NCBI RefSeq assembly: GCF_030161895.1
Contig: NZ_BSVB01000001.1
Coordinates: 3,410,001 to 3,474,000 of the forward strand
Length of the DNA: 64,000 bases
Direction: 5' to 3'
From: Pseudolysinimonas kribbensis
GTDB taxonomy: Bacteria; Actinomycetota; Actinomycetes; Actinomycetales; Microbacteriaceae
The notes under the pieces were generated by a model, which saw only the letters and a program-made list of their open reading frames with translations, was not told the DNA's origin and ran no database searches. The position numbers and the translations under genes were made by a program. The first letter of the stretch is position 1. Each line of letters opens with the position of its first letter. This document shows, piece by piece, positions 17,999 to 33,453 of this stretch.

Positions 17999-20071
17999 AT
18001 GCAACCCACCCGGTCGGTGCGGCCCTTCGAGGTCGTGAGCGAGTACACGCCGAGCGGCGACCAGCCCCAGGCCATCCAGGAGCTCGCGCACCGGGTGCAG
18101 GCGGGGAGACCGACATCGTGCTGCTCGGGGCGACCGGCACCGGCAAGTCGGCGACGACCGCCTGGCTGATCGAGCAGGTGCAGCGCCCGACCCTCGTGCT
18201 CGCCCATAACAAGACGCTCGCGGCTCAGCTGGCCAACGAGTTCCGCGAGCTCATGCCGAACAACGCGGTCGAGTACTTCGTGAGCTACTACGACTACTAC
18301 CAGCCCGAGGCCTACGTGCCGCAGACGGACACGTTCATCGAGAAGGACTCGTCGATCAACTCCGAGGTGGAGCGGCTGCGGCATTCGACCACCAACTCGC
18401 TGCTGAGCCGGCGCGACGTGGTGGTCGTCTCCACGGTGTCCTGCATCTACGGTCTCGGCGCGGCGGAGGAGTACCTGGGCGCGATGACGGCGTTGCAGGT
18501 CGGCGAGCACATCTCACGCGACCGTCTCGTGCGGCGGTTCCTCAACATGCAGTACGAGCGCAACGACGTCGACTTCTCGCGCGGCAAGTTCCGGGTGCGC
18601 GGCGACACGATCGAGATCATCCCCGTCTACGAGGAGCTCGCCGTGCGCATCGAGATGTTCGGCGACGAGATCGAGGCGCTCTACTCGCTGCACCCGCTCA
18701 CGGGCGACGTCGTCGCCAAGCTCGACGCGGTCTCGGTGTTCCCGGCGACGCACTACGCGGCGAGCCCGGAGTCGATGCACCGGGCGATCGGCACCATCAA
18801 GGAGGAGCTCGCGGAGCGGCTGGCGGAGTTCGAGCGCCAGGGCAAGCTGCTCGAGGCCCAGCGGCTGCGCATGCGCACCACCTTCGATCTGGAGATGATG
18901 GAGCAGATCGGGTTCTGCTCCGGCATCGAGAACTACTCGCGCCACATCGACGGCCGCAACCCGGGCGAGCCGCCGAACACTCTGCTGGACTACTTCCCCG
19001 ACGACTTCCTGGTCGTGATCGACGAGTCGCATGTGACGGTGCCGCAGATCGGCGCAATGTACGAGGGCGACGCGAGCCGCAAGCGCACGCTGGTCGAGCA
19101 CGGCTTCCGGCTGCCGAGCGCGCTCGACAACCGCCCGCTGCGCTGGGAGGAGTTCCTCGAGCGGGTCGGGCAGAAGGTCTACCTGTCGGCGACGCCGGGG
19201 CGGTACGAGCTCGGCATGGGCGACGGGGTCGTCGAGCAGATCATCCGCCCGACGGGGCTCGTCGATCCGCAGATCGTGGTCAAGCCCAGCAAGGGGCAGA
19301 TCGACGACCTCCTCGAGGAGATCCGGGTGCGGGCGGAGCGCGACGAGCGCGTGCTCGTCACGACGCTGACGAAGAAGATGGCGGAGGAGCTGACCGCGTT
19401 CCTCGGCGAGCACGGCGTGCGGGTGCGATATCTGCACTCGGACGTCGACACCCTGCGCCGCGTCGACCTGCTCACCGAGCTCCGCGCCGGGTCTACGACG
19501 TGCTCGTGGGGATCAACCTGCTGCGCGAAGGACTCGACCTGCCCGAGGTCTCGCTGGTCGCGATCCTCGACGCCGACAAGGAGGGCTTCCTGCGGTCCGG
19601 CACGTCGCTCATCCAGACCATCGGCCGTGCCGCGCGCAACGTCAACGGCCAGGTGCACATGTACGCCGACAACATGACCGACTCGATGCGCAACGCGCTG
19701 GAGGAGACCGATCGGCGTCGCGAGAAGCAGATCGCCTACAACACGGAGCGCGGCATCGACCCGCAGCCGCTGCGCAAGCGCATCTCCGACATCACGGCGG
19801 TGCTCGCGCGCGAGGAGGCCGACACGGCCGCGCTGCTCGCCGGGCGGTCCACCTCCGACGGATCGCGCCGGCGCTCGCCCACGCCCAACCTGCGCAGGGA
19901 GGGCATCGGGGCCGGGGAGCGAACGAGCTCGAGGCGATCATCGCCGACCTCAACCAGCAGATGCTGCAGGCCGCGGGGGAGCTCAAGTTCGAGCTCGCGG
20001 CCCGCATCCGCGACGAGCTCCAGGACATGAAGAAGGAGCTGCGGCAGATGGCGACCGCGGGGCACATCTGA
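17999..20071 (+). CDS. uvrB: Excinuclease ABC subunit B
   Basis: The damage-verifying helicase-like subunit of nucleotide excision repair, 691 residues after correction. Walker A is '[16 protein letters not shown]'; '[20 protein letters not shown]' is the beta-hairpin that inserts into DNA; '[20 protein letters not shown]' is the DEAH-type motif II; '[13 protein letters not shown]' and '[12 protein letters not shown]' are motifs V and VI; and the C-terminal UVR helix pair binds UvrC. Three breaks occur: GGGG 18103-18106, GGG 19489-19491 and GGGG 19914-19917. Each is repaired by one G, and the corrected gene is a continuous multiple of three. No SOS box is visible upstream. Three independent real frameshifts in uvrB are very unlikely. 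Confidence 0.94.
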
Positions 20072-20095
20072 GGCACCGTCGCCTTCGCGCTGTTC

Positions 20096-23016
20096 TCATC
20101 GGGTCACTCGGGTGAGCACCGAACGCGCGAGATCAGCCGCCGCCGCCGGATCGATCGCTTCGCCGAGGACCGCGGGCACCGCGAGCGAGTGCGGCGCCGG
20201 ACGATCGCCCTCGGCCCGGATCACCGCCGCGGTCGCGAGCAGGATCCCCGCGGTCTCGTCGTCGCACTGCAGCGCGGCGGTTTCCAGGCCGATCGCGAGC
20301 GGATACCGGTAGGCCAGCCGATCCGCCGTGTCGAGCGCGGCGAGCGTGGGGGCCACGGCATCCGCCGGGCGACCTCGCACGAGCGCGATGCGCGCCCGCA
20401 GCGCATGGGCCAGGGGCAGCTCGCGCTCGACGCCGAGCTCCTCGCCGTCGGCCACCGCCCGCTCCACCAGCCGGGCCGCCTGCTCGAGGCGGGCCTCCGC
20501 CATCGCGACGCCCGCCGCAGCAACCGCGAGCACCACTCGCGCGATGCGCGCCTCCTCGCGCAGGAGGGGCTCGCCCTCGGCGATCCAGCGTCTGGCCGCG
20601 TCGAGGTCGCCGACCTGCCACGCGATCATCGACGCGGTCGCGAGGGTCGCGAGCAGCTGGTCCCGTGACGCCTTTTCCCGGCAGATCGTGAGGGCGCGGT
20701 CGGTGAATCCGATGGCGTCGGCATCGCCGCGTTCGGCGAGGATGCTCGCGACACCCATGGCGGCGGTGACCTGCAGGTTGGCGTCGTCCGTCGTGTCGGC
20801 GAGCTCGATGGCGGCCCGGATGTCGCGCAGCGCCGCCTGCGGGCGGTCCTCGTCGTCGGCGATCCCGGCGGCGAAGACGAGCGCGCGTGCGGCGAAGGAG
20901 TCCTCGACGCCCCGCAGGCGCTCCGCCGCCGTCTCGAGCAGATCGCCGGCCGCCGCGGTGTCGCCGGCCCAGTACGCGAGGTAGCCGGCGGCGAACGTCG
21001 CGAGCGGAGCCCAGCGGTCATCGCCGGCCCCGTCGAGCAGTCGCGCGAGCCAGTAGCGGCCCTCCGCGAGCCCGACGACCGTCCAGTACCGGTGGAGGCG
21101 GAAGGCGAGCTCGAGCCCGACCGAGCGATCGAGCCGACCGCTCGCGGCGGCCTCGAGCACGGTGCGCAGCGCATCGGAGGCATCCGTCACCGACTCGCGG
21201 AAGCCGCCGGGAGGCGTCCTGGCGTCCTCGGGCAGCAGGGCCCGCACGGCCCGGGCGAGCCCCGCGAGTACGTCGCCCGGACCCTCCGTCTCGTCGAGGC
21301 GCTCCCGCGCGAACGCGCGCACCTGGTCATCCTGCCTATAGCGCCAGCGCGGGCCGGAGCGGTCCACTCCGAGCAGGCCGCCGTCCGCGAGCTCGGCGAG
21401 CAGGCGGGCCACGCGACCGGGTGCCGTGCCGTCCGCGACGAGCGCGGTGGCCATTCCGAGCGAGAGCGACCCGTCCACCGCGCCCCAGGCGCGGAACAGG
21501 GCGGATTCACGTTCGTCCAGCGACTGGTAGCTCTGCGCCAGCAGGGAGTGCACGACGTCCTCGGCGCCGCGCGAGACCGTCGGCAGTCCATCGAGCAGGT
21601 CGGCGACCGCCATCGAACCGAGCTGCGCCGCCGCGAGCTCGAGGGCGAGGGCCACCCCGCCGCATCGCTCGCAGAGCGCACGGACCGCCGCCGCGTTGCG
21701 CGTGTCGAGGGCCAGCGCCTGGCCCCGCGCCGCGAGCCGGTCGGCGAGCAGCTGCACGGCCGCACTCCGCGCGAACGCCGCGTCACCGGCCGGCAGCTCG
21801 AACGGAGCCAGCTCGACCTTGCGCTCCGCGGGGAGGTCGAGAGGCCGGCGCGATGTCGCCAGCACCCGGAGCTCGGGGTTGGCCTCCGCGAGGGCGGCGA
21901 CCGTCTCGGCGAGGCCGTCGACCACGTTCTCGCAGCCATCCAGCACCAAGAGCGCGGCACCGGCCGGCGCGAGCACCGCCGTCGCCGCGCCGATCGGGTC
22001 GGGCCCCTCATCGGCACCGACCGCGCGAGCGACGGCCACCGCGACCAGATCCGCGCTCGGCAGGTCGCCGAGCGAGACCCAGTAGCGCCCGCCGGGGACG
22101 GCATCCGCGGCCGCATGCGCCGCGCGGAGCACGAGCCGCGACTTACCGACGCCGCCTAGGCCCAGCACGACGATGAACCCCGGCGCCGCAAGACCAGCCG
22201 CGATGCGGGCGAGCTCGTCCTGCCGGCCGTAGAAGCCGTTGCGCGGGGAGCGGGGAGCGTGCCGCCGCCGGATGCCCCCGATCGCAGGACCTCGAGGTAC
22301 GCCGCGGCGGTCGCCGGGCCCGGATCCACGCCCAGCTGCTCGGCCAGCACCGTCCGGAACTCCTCGAACGCGTGGATGGCGCCGGCCCGGTCACCGGAGA
22401 GGGCGAGCGCCCGCATCAGGGTGCGCTGCGGGCGCTCGTCGAGCGGGTTGCGCTCCAGCAGCTCCCGTGCCGCGGCCGCCGCCGCGGGCCCCCGCCCCAG
22501 TTCCAGGGCGGCGTCGCCCTCGATCGCGAGAAGCCGCTCGGTCACCGCCGCCAGCTGCGCGCGCGGCTCGTCGAGCCACTCGCCGTCCTCGCCGGGCAGC
22601 AGATCGCCGCGCGGCCTGGCCGCCGTCGCGAGCTCGAGCGCGGTCTCGGCGCGACCCGCCGCGAGCTCGGTCTCGGCACGATCGGCGGCGGCGCGCGCCT
22701 CGAGCAGGTCGACCGCGGCATCCGGAGCCAGCGCCCAGCCCTGATCGGTCGTGCGCACGAGCTCCTGACCGCCGAGGCCGATCGGATCGAGGGCGGACCG
22801 CAGGGCGAGGATCGTGCCGCGCAGCGCGGCCGACCAGGTCGACGGCGGTGCGTCCCAGACACGCTCGGCGAGTGCGCGCGAGCCCAGACCGGCGGGGCTG
22901 AGGGCGAGCGCGACGAGCACGACACGCGAGCGGCGGGCGTCGAGCGCACCGGCGGGCAGCGACCGGCCGTCTCGCTGCACGGTCACGGCACCCACCGTCG
23001 AGATCCGCACGCCCAT
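20096..23016 (-). CDS. SARP/AfsR-like regulator with BTAD and NB-ARC ATPase domains
   Basis: A large regulator of 973 residues after correction. The N-terminus (about 1-95) is an OmpR-like winged helix, followed by a BTAD domain (about 100-245, ending 'EEFRTVLAEQLGVDPGPAT'). An AAA/NB-ARC ATPase begins near residue 280 with P-loop 'VLGLGGVGKSRLVLRAA' and 'LLVLDGCENVVDGLAE' as Walker B, and a long Ala-rich helical TPR-like tail follows. The frame breaks near the plus-strand GGGG run 22245-22248; one base restores 'PPRNGFYGRQDEL' before the ATPase. The family activates antibiotic or secondary metabolism genes in Streptomyces. Here the only co-oriented neighbour is the small lipoprotein 8 bases upstream. 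The target is unknown. Confidence 0.85.
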
Positions 23017-23024
23017 GCCGCACG

Positions 23025-23558
23025 CTACCGCGTGAGGCGGTCCCGGAGGGATATCACGAGGCGCTGGGTGATCGCCAGCGGCAGAGCCGTCGTGGCCGGC
23101 TTTTCGACGATCGCCAGCACGTCGTCGCCATAACGCACGACGATGCCGTCCAGGGCCGCCTGCGCCGCATCCCCGAGCCCGGTGACGACGATGGCGCCCC
23201 CGCCGAGGTCGGGCGAGGCGATGAGGGCGGTGAGCGCGGCGTCGTCGCCGCCCGGGGCGGCGAGCAGGCGCAGCGTGCCGTCGACCCCCGAGTACGTGCA
23301 CTGCACGGCCGGGGCCGACCCCGCGGTCGACGTGCCGGCCGTGGCCGAGGAGAGCCGCCATCCGGAGCTCGTCGCGACCGCGGCCACGGGGAACACGGCG
23401 CAGATGTCGGACGTGTCGAGCGGTTGCGCCGTCCCCGTCGCGCCGCCGCCCCCGAGCAGACCGGGGATCGAGACCCGCGGCACGGGCGACGCGCCGCTCG
23501 TGCAGCCGGCGAGCGAGAGCAGCACCGCGGCGGCCGCGATGACCGCCCGGATGCGCAT
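23025..23558 (-). CDS. Putative lipoprotein
   Basis: A 177-residue exported protein with signal peptide and lipobox 'LLSLAGC'. The mature domain begins after a Gly-rich linker and holds two further cysteines ('DICAVFP' and 'VQCTYSG'), a pattern seen in small DUF3558-like actinobacterial lipoproteins, though I do not assign the family firmly. I choose ATG 23558 because it begins the signal peptide and follows a GGCGGG. The SARP-like regulator starts 8 bases after its stop, so the two are probably co-transcribed. Function unknown. Confidence 0.72.
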   Translation of the reverse strand: MRIRAVIAAAAVLLSLAGCTSGASPVPRVSIPGLLGGGGATGTAQPLDTSDICAVFPVAAVATSSGWRLSSATAGTSTAGSAPAVQCTYSGVDGTLRLLAAPGGDDAALTALIASPDLGGGAIVVTGLGDAAQAALDGIVVRYGDDVLAIVEKPATTALPLAITQRLVISLRDRLTR

Positions 23559-23608
23559 CCCGCCATTCCATCGCGAATCCGCTCCCGGCGCGATGTCGGT
23601 GGTCTTCG

Positions 23609-23614
23609 TAGAAT
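23609..23614 (+). promoter_or_regulatory. -10 element for uvrA
   Basis: TAGAAT, a good TANNNT match, ends 6 bases before GTG 23621. The message should be leaderless. No SOS box is seen upstream. Confidence 0.55.
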
Positions 23615-23620
23615 GGGGGA

Positions 23621-26537
<2,917 letters not shown>

Positions 26538-26538
<1 letters not shown>

Positions 26539-28538
26539 TGGCATCGCTCGGCATCGCCGGGCCCGGGCGCATCGCCATGGGCGAGGGCGATCTCGCGCAC
26601 CGCGCCGCGCGCGACTGGCGACCGAAGCCGTCCGACATCCCGACGCAGCCGGGCGTCTACCGCTTCCGAGGGGCCAACGGGCGCGTCATCTACGTCGGTA
26701 AGGCCATCAATCTGCGGGCGCGCCTCGGCAACTACTTCCAGCCGCTGCGCAGCCTGCACCAGCGCACCCGGCGCATGGTGATGACGGCCACGAGCGTCGA
26801 GTGGACCGTGGTGGCCAGCGACGTCGAGGCGCTGCAGCTCGAATACACCTGGATCAAGGAGTTCGATCCGCCGTTCAACGTCAAGTTCCGCGACGACAAG
26901 AGCTACCCGTACATGGCGGTGACCCTCGCGGACGAGGCGCCGCGGGTCATGGTCACGCGCAACCACCGGATCCCAGGCGCGCGGTACTTCGGGCCGTATC
27001 CGAAGATGTGGGCCGTCCGCGAGACCATCGACCTGATGACGAAGGCGTTCCCGATCCGGACGTGCTCCGACTCGAGCTACCAGCGCGCCATGCAGACCGG
27101 GCGCCCGTGCTTCCCGGGCCAGATCGGGCGCTGCGGCGGCCCATGCTCGCAGACCGTGACGATTCAGGAGCATCGCGAGATCGTCGACCAGTTCGTCGCG
27201 TTCATGGCGAGCCACGACACGAGCGTGATCACGCATCTCAAGCGCGCGATGAACGAGGCCGCCGCCGCCTTCGAGTACGAGGAGGCCGCGCGGCTCCGCG
27301 ACCGCATCCAGGCGCTCGAGAACGTGCTCGAGAAGAGCGCGGTCGTGCTGCCCGAGAGCGCGGAGGCCGACGTGTTCGGCGTCGAGGAGGACGAGCTCGC
27401 GGCGGCGATCCAGCAGTTCGTCGTGCGCGGTGGCCGCATCCGCGGTGTGCGCAGCTGGGTGGTCGACAAGGAGCTCGACCTGACGACCGGCGAACTGGTC
27501 GAGCAGATGCTCGAGACGGCATACGAGACCGACGTGCCGCCGCGCGAGATCATCGTGCCCGCGCTGCCCGAGGATGCGAGCGCGCTGGAGACCTGGCTCT
27601 CCGGGATGCGGCCGCGCGGGGGAGCGGTGACCATCCGCACCGCGCAGCGCGGCGACAAGGCCCGGGTGATGGACAACGCGCGCCTGAACGCCAAGCAGGC
27701 GCTCATCCTCTACAAGAACCGTCGTTCGGCCGACTACGTCGCGCGGACGGAGGCGCTGAACGACATCCAGGTGGCGCTGGGCCTGCCCGAGGCGCCGCTG
27801 CGGATGGAGTGCTACGACGTGTCGCATCTCGGCGGAACGAACATCGTCGCCTCGATGGTGGTGTTCGAGGACGGGCTGCCGAAGAAGAGCGCGTACCGCA
27901 AGTTCGCCATCCCCGGCTACGCCGACGACCTCGAGTCACTGCACCAGGTGCTCGGCCGCCGGCTCGCGCATCTCGAGGACGAGGACATCTCGGGCGTCGA
28001 GGAGGACGTGGCCGCCGGCGATGACGACGACGATGCGCCGCTGGACGAGGACGCCCCGGGGCAGCGTCGGCGCCGGAGATTCGCCTACCGGCCCGGGCTG
28101 ATCCTGGTCGACGGCGGGCAGCCGCAGGTGGAGGCCGCGGCGCGCACGCTCGAAGAGCTCGGCATCCACGACATCCCGGTCGCCGGGATCGCGAAGCGGC
28201 TCGAGGAGATCTGGCTGCCCGGCCAGGACTTCCCGGTCATCCTGCCGCGCAACAGCGAGGCCCTGTTCATGATCCAGCGCATCCGTGACGAGGCGCATCG
28301 GTTCGCGATCACGTTCCAGCGGCAGAAGCGCAAGAACGACATCGGATCGCAGCTCTCCCAGGTGCCGGGCCTCGGCCCCGCCCGGGTCAAGACGCTCCTG
28401 AAGCACTTCGGGTCGGTCAAGCGGCTGCGTGCGGCCGGGCGCGACGAGATCGCCCAGGTCAAGGGCATCGGTCCGGTTCTCGCCGAGTCGATCGTGGCGC
28501 GGCTGGCCCCCGACACGGCCGAGCCTGCGGAAGACTAG
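26538..28538 (+). CDS. uvrC: Excinuclease ABC subunit C
   Basis: The dual-incision nuclease of nucleotide excision repair, 666 residues with an intact frame. The N-terminal GIY-YIG nuclease has '[19 protein letters not shown]'; the UVR motif that binds UvrB is '[20 protein letters not shown]' near residues 240-260; the RNase H-like endonuclease has '[20 protein letters not shown]' and '[15 protein letters not shown]'; and the C-terminal helix-hairpin-helix pair ends the protein. Between two conserved blocks (about residues 485-515) lies a low-complexity stretch of Asp/Glu followed by five Arg, longer than in enterobacterial UvrC. ATG 26538 overlaps the uvrA stop; ATG 26577 is an alternative start nearer the conserved region. 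Confidence 0.95.
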
Positions 28539-28542
28539 AGCC

Positions 28543-29411
28543 ATGCCGACCGACCGTCAGATCCTGATCATGACGGGCATGTCCGGTGCCGGTCGCTCGA
28601 CGGCCGCCGATGCGCTCGAGGACCTCGGCTGGTACGTGGTCGACAACCTGCCGCCGCAGATGCTGCGCCCCTCGTCGAACTCGCCGAGCACACGGGCGAC
28701 ACGATCCCGCGGGTCGCCGCCGTCGTCGACGTGCGGGGTGGACGGCTCTTCGCCGACGTGCAGAGCGCCCTGGAGTCGTTGCGGGGCACGGCGTCGGAGT
28801 TGCGGGTCGTGTTCCTGGATGCGACCGACCAGGCGCTCGTGCGGCGGTTCGAGCAGGTCCGGCGCCCGCATCCGCTGCAGGGCGACGGCACGCTGCTCGA
28901 CGGCATCGCGGCGGAGCGCGCCCGGATGGCCGACCTGCGCAACCAGAGCGACGTCGTGATCGACACGAGCGACCTCAACGTGCATCAGCTCGCCGCCGTC
29001 ATCGCCGAGCAGTTCTCCGAGGCGGCCGATCAGACCACCCGCATCGCGGTCGAGAGCTTCGGCTTCAAGTACGGTCTGCCCTCCGACGCCGACCTCGTGG
29101 CCGACTGCCGGTTCCTGCCCAACCCGTTCTGGGTGCCGGAACTGCGACCCCTCACGGGACTCGACCCCGCCGTCGAGAAATACGTGCTGGATCAAGAGGG
29201 CGCCGCCGAGTTCATCGACGCCTACGTCGCCGCCCTGGCACCTGTACTCGCCGGGTACCGTCGGGAGAACAAGCGGCACGCTACGATCGCTATCGGATGT
29301 ACGGGCGGGAAGCACCGCTCGGTCGCCATCGCCGAGGAGCTCGGGCGCCGGTTGCGCGCCCTTCCGGACGTGACGGTGAGCGTCAAGCATCGAGATCTCG
29401 GGCGCGAGTAG
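28543..29411 (+). CDS. rapZ: RNase adapter protein RapZ (YvcJ) family
   Basis: A P-loop nucleotide-binding protein of the RapZ/YvcJ family, 289 residues after correction. The N-terminal ATP/GTP site is '[17 protein letters not shown]' (an Arg replaces the usual Lys of the P-loop, which is common in actinobacterial members). The C-terminal domain has '[25 protein letters not shown]' without the full run needed here, and '[18 protein letters not shown]'. In Escherichia coli RapZ controls glucosamine-6-phosphate synthase mRNA through small RNA decay; the role in actinobacteria is unclear. The frame breaks in the C run 28668-28671; one C gives '[18 protein letters not shown]'. It lies 4 bases after uvrC and before whiA. 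Confidence 0.92.
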
Positions 29412-29435
29412 GGCGACGAGAGAAGGGCGGAGCGC

Positions 29436-30410
29436 GTGGCATTGACCGCCGACGTCAAGGAAGAGCTGGCGGCCGTTCAAGCGGGTCGCACGTCGGTGCG
29501 GGCCGCGGAGCTCGCGGCGCTGCTGCGTTTCTCCGGCGGCCTGCACATCATCTCCGGCCGCATCGCGGTCGAGTCGGAGCTGGATTCTCCGGACATCGCG
29601 CGGCGGGTGCGCAAGGACCTCGCCGAGCTCTACGGCGTCCGCAGCGAGGTTTCGGTGATCTCCGGCGGCAACCTGCGCCGCAGCAGCACCTATCTCGTGC
29701 GGGTCGTCGAGGGCGGTGAGACCCTCGCCCGGCAGACCGGTCTGCTGGATGCGCGGCGCCGCCCGGTTCGCGGGCTGCCGAACCGGCTCACCACGGGATC
29801 GCGCGAGGAGCTCGCCGCGATCTGGCGTGGCGCGTTCCTCGCCCACGGCTCGCTCACCGATCCCGGACGCTCGGCCGCGCTCGAGGTGAGCGCCCCGGGC
29901 AACGAGTCGGCGATGGCGCTCGTCGGCGCCGCGGGGCGGCTGCACATCGTGGCCAAGGCCCGCGAGGTGCGCGGCGTGCACCGGGTCGTGATCCGCGACG
30001 GCGAGAGCATCGCGGCGATGCTGCGGCTCATGGGAGCGGCGCAGAGCGTCGCCGCGTGGGAGGAGCTGCGCCAGCGCCGGGAGGTGCGCGCGACCGCGAA
30101 CCGCCTCGTCAACTTCGACGACGCCAACCTGCGGCGCAGCGCCCAGGCCGCCGTCGCCGCGTGCTCCCGCGTGGAGAGGGCGCTCGAGATCCTCGGCGAG
30201 GACGTGCCGCGCCACCTGCGCTACGCAGGGGAGCTGCGGTTGAGCCATCGCGATGCGAGCCTCGACGAGCTCGGACACCACGCCGATCCGCCGATGACGA
30301 AGGACGCGGTCGCGGGGCGCATCCGGCGTCTGCTCGCGATGGCCGACAAGAGCGCGAGCGATCGCGGCATCCCGGGCACCGACGCCAACCTTCCCGAAGG
30401 CTTGGAGTAG
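29436..30410 (+). CDS. whiA: Sporulation/cell-division transcription regulator WhiA
   Basis: A DNA-binding protein of 324 residues, universal in actinobacteria. The N-terminal LAGLIDADG-like domain covers about 1-200 ('[16 protein letters not shown]', '[13 protein letters not shown]'), and the C-terminal helix-turn-helix is about 230-310 ('[21 protein letters not shown]'). In Streptomyces it activates, with WhiB, genes for aerial hyphal septation; in non-sporulating relatives it affects division. The GTG start is preceded by AGAAGGGCGGAG at 29421-29432. The genes order uvrC-rapZ-whiA is conserved, but the yvcK/gluP gene that usually sits between rapZ and whiA is missing here. Confidence 0.95.
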   Translation: MALTADVKEELAAVQAGRTSVRAAELAALLRFSGGLHIISGRIAVESELDSPDIARRVRKDLAELYGVRSEVSVISGGNLRRSSTYLVRVVEGGETLARQTGLLDARRRPVRGLPNRLTTGSREELAAIWRGAFLAHGSLTDPGRSAALEVSAPGNESAMALVGAAGRLHIVAKAREVRGVHRVVIRDGESIAAMLRLMGAAQSVAAWEELRQRREVRATANRLVNFDDANLRRSAQAAVAACSRVERALEILGEDVPRHLRYAGELRLSHRDASLDELGHHADPPMTKDAVAGRIRRLLAMADKSASDRGIPGTDANLPEGLE

Positions 30411-30446
30411 GGCGTCACACCCCGGCGCGGGCCCCGCTCGGATCAC

Positions 30447-30452
30447 TAGATT
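30447..30452 (+). promoter_or_regulatory. -10 element for sodA
   Basis: TAGATT ends 6 bases before ATG 30459 and no ribosome binding site lies between, so the transcript is expected to be leaderless. Confidence 0.55.
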
Positions 30453-30458
30453 CGAGTC

Positions 30459-32208
<1,750 letters not shown>

Positions 32209-32210
32209 AC

Positions 32211-33446
32211 GTGCCGAGCTCCGAACGGCTGCGCACGATCGAATCGCTCGGCGACCTCGCCGGCACGCGCGTCATCGTCCGCTGCGACCTGAATGTGCCG
32301 TTGCGGGATGGCGAGATCACGGATGACGGTCGCATCCGGGCATCGCTCGGAACGCTGCGCGAGTTGACGGGCGCCGGGGCGCGGGTCGTGGTGATCTCGC
32401 ACCTCGGCCGCCCGGACGGCGAGGAGAACCCGGCGTACTCGCTCGCCCCGGTCGCGACGCGACTCGGCGAACTGCTCGGAGCACCGGTGGCGTTCGCCGC
32501 CGACACGGTCGGGCACGACGCCGAGAAGGCCGTCGCCGCCCTGCAGGACGGCGGCGTCGCGGTCCTGGAGAACCTGCGCTTCCACGCGCATGAGACCTCG
32601 AAGGACGCGTCGCACCGCGAGGAGTTCGCGACGCGGCTCGCCCGGTTCGGCGACGCCGTCGTCGAGGACGGCTTCGGCGCCGCCCACCGCAAGCACGCGA
32701 GCGTCTACGAGCTGCCGAAGCTCCTGCCGAGTGCCGCGGGTCGCCTGGTACAGGCCGAGCTGGAGGTGCTGGAGCGACTCACCAGCGGCGAGCCGGAACG
32801 CCCGTACACGGTCGTGCTCGGCGGCTCGAAGGTCAGCGACAAGCTCGGCGTCATCGATGCGCTCCTGCCGCGGGTGGACCGGTTGCTGATCGGCGGCGGG
32901 ATGCTGTTCACCTTCCTCGCCGCGCAGGGTCACGCGATCGGCAAGAGCATCCTCGACGCGGACGGTCTGGAGGCCGCGCGCGGCTATCTCGACCAGGCGC
33001 ACGAGCGCGGCGTGGAGCTCCTGCTGCCCACGGATGTCGTGGTCGCGGATCGCTTCGCCGCCGACGCGCATTACGAGGTCACGACGATCGACGGGATCGA
33101 GTCGACGTCGGCCGGAGCCGACGGGCTCGGTCTCGACATCGGTCCCGACACCGCCGCGGCGTTCGCCCAGGCGATCTGCGGCTCCGCGACGGTGTTCTGG
33201 AACGGCCCCATGGGAGTGTTCGAGCTCGAGCCGTTCGCCGCCGGCACCCGCGCAGTGGCGCAGGCGCTCACCGAGGTCGACGGGCTCAGCGTCGTCGGGG
33301 GCGGCGACTCGGCCGCGGCCGTGCGGCAGCTCGGCTTCGCCGACGACGACTTCGGTCACATCTCGACGGGCGGCGGGGCCAGCCTCGAGTTCCTCGAGGG
33401 CAAGACGCTGCCCGGGCTCGAAGCCCTGGGCTGGACACGAGAGTGA
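32211..33446 (+). CDS. pgk: Phosphoglycerate kinase
   Basis: Transfers phosphate from 1,3-bisphosphoglycerate to ADP, the first ATP-yielding step of glycolysis. 411 residues. The substrate site is 'VIVRCDLNVPLRDGEITDD' and 'HLGRPDGEENPAYSLAP'; 'YTVVLGGSKVSDKLGVID' and 'VFWNGPMGVFELEPFAAG' are the hinge and nucleotide sites; 'GGGDSAAAVRQLG' is near the C-terminus. The GTG start lies 2 bases after the gap stop, so translation is coupled. The frame is intact. Confidence 0.97.
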   Translation: MPSSERLRTIESLGDLAGTRVIVRCDLNVPLRDGEITDDGRIRASLGTLRELTGAGARVVVISHLGRPDGEENPAYSLAPVATRLGELLGAPVAFAADTVGHDAEKAVAALQDGGVAVLENLRFHAHETSKDASHREEFATRLARFGDAVVEDGFGAAHRKHASVYELPKLLPSAAGRLVQAELEVLERLTSGEPERPYTVVLGGSKVSDKLGVIDALLPRVDRLLIGGGMLFTFLAAQGHAIGKSILDADGLEAARGYLDQAHERGVELLLPTDVVVADRFAADAHYEVTTIDGIESTSAGADGLGLDIGPDTAAAFAQAICGSATVFWNGPMGVFELEPFAAGTRAVAQALTEVDGLSVVGGGDSAAAVRQLGFADDDFGHISTGGGASLEFLEGKTLPGLEALGWTRE

Positions 33447-33453
33447 GGGCACC

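Noticed and set aside
23022-23027. TAGCGT as a leaderless promoter for the SARP-like regulator.
   Set aside because: The TAG is the stop codon of the upstream lipoprotein gene, so the match is expected by chance, and the two genes look co-transcribed.
23559-23620. An SOS (LexA) box upstream of uvrA or uvrB.
   Set aside because: No TCGAAC-N4-GTTCGA-like palindrome is present in 17904-17998 or 23559-23620.
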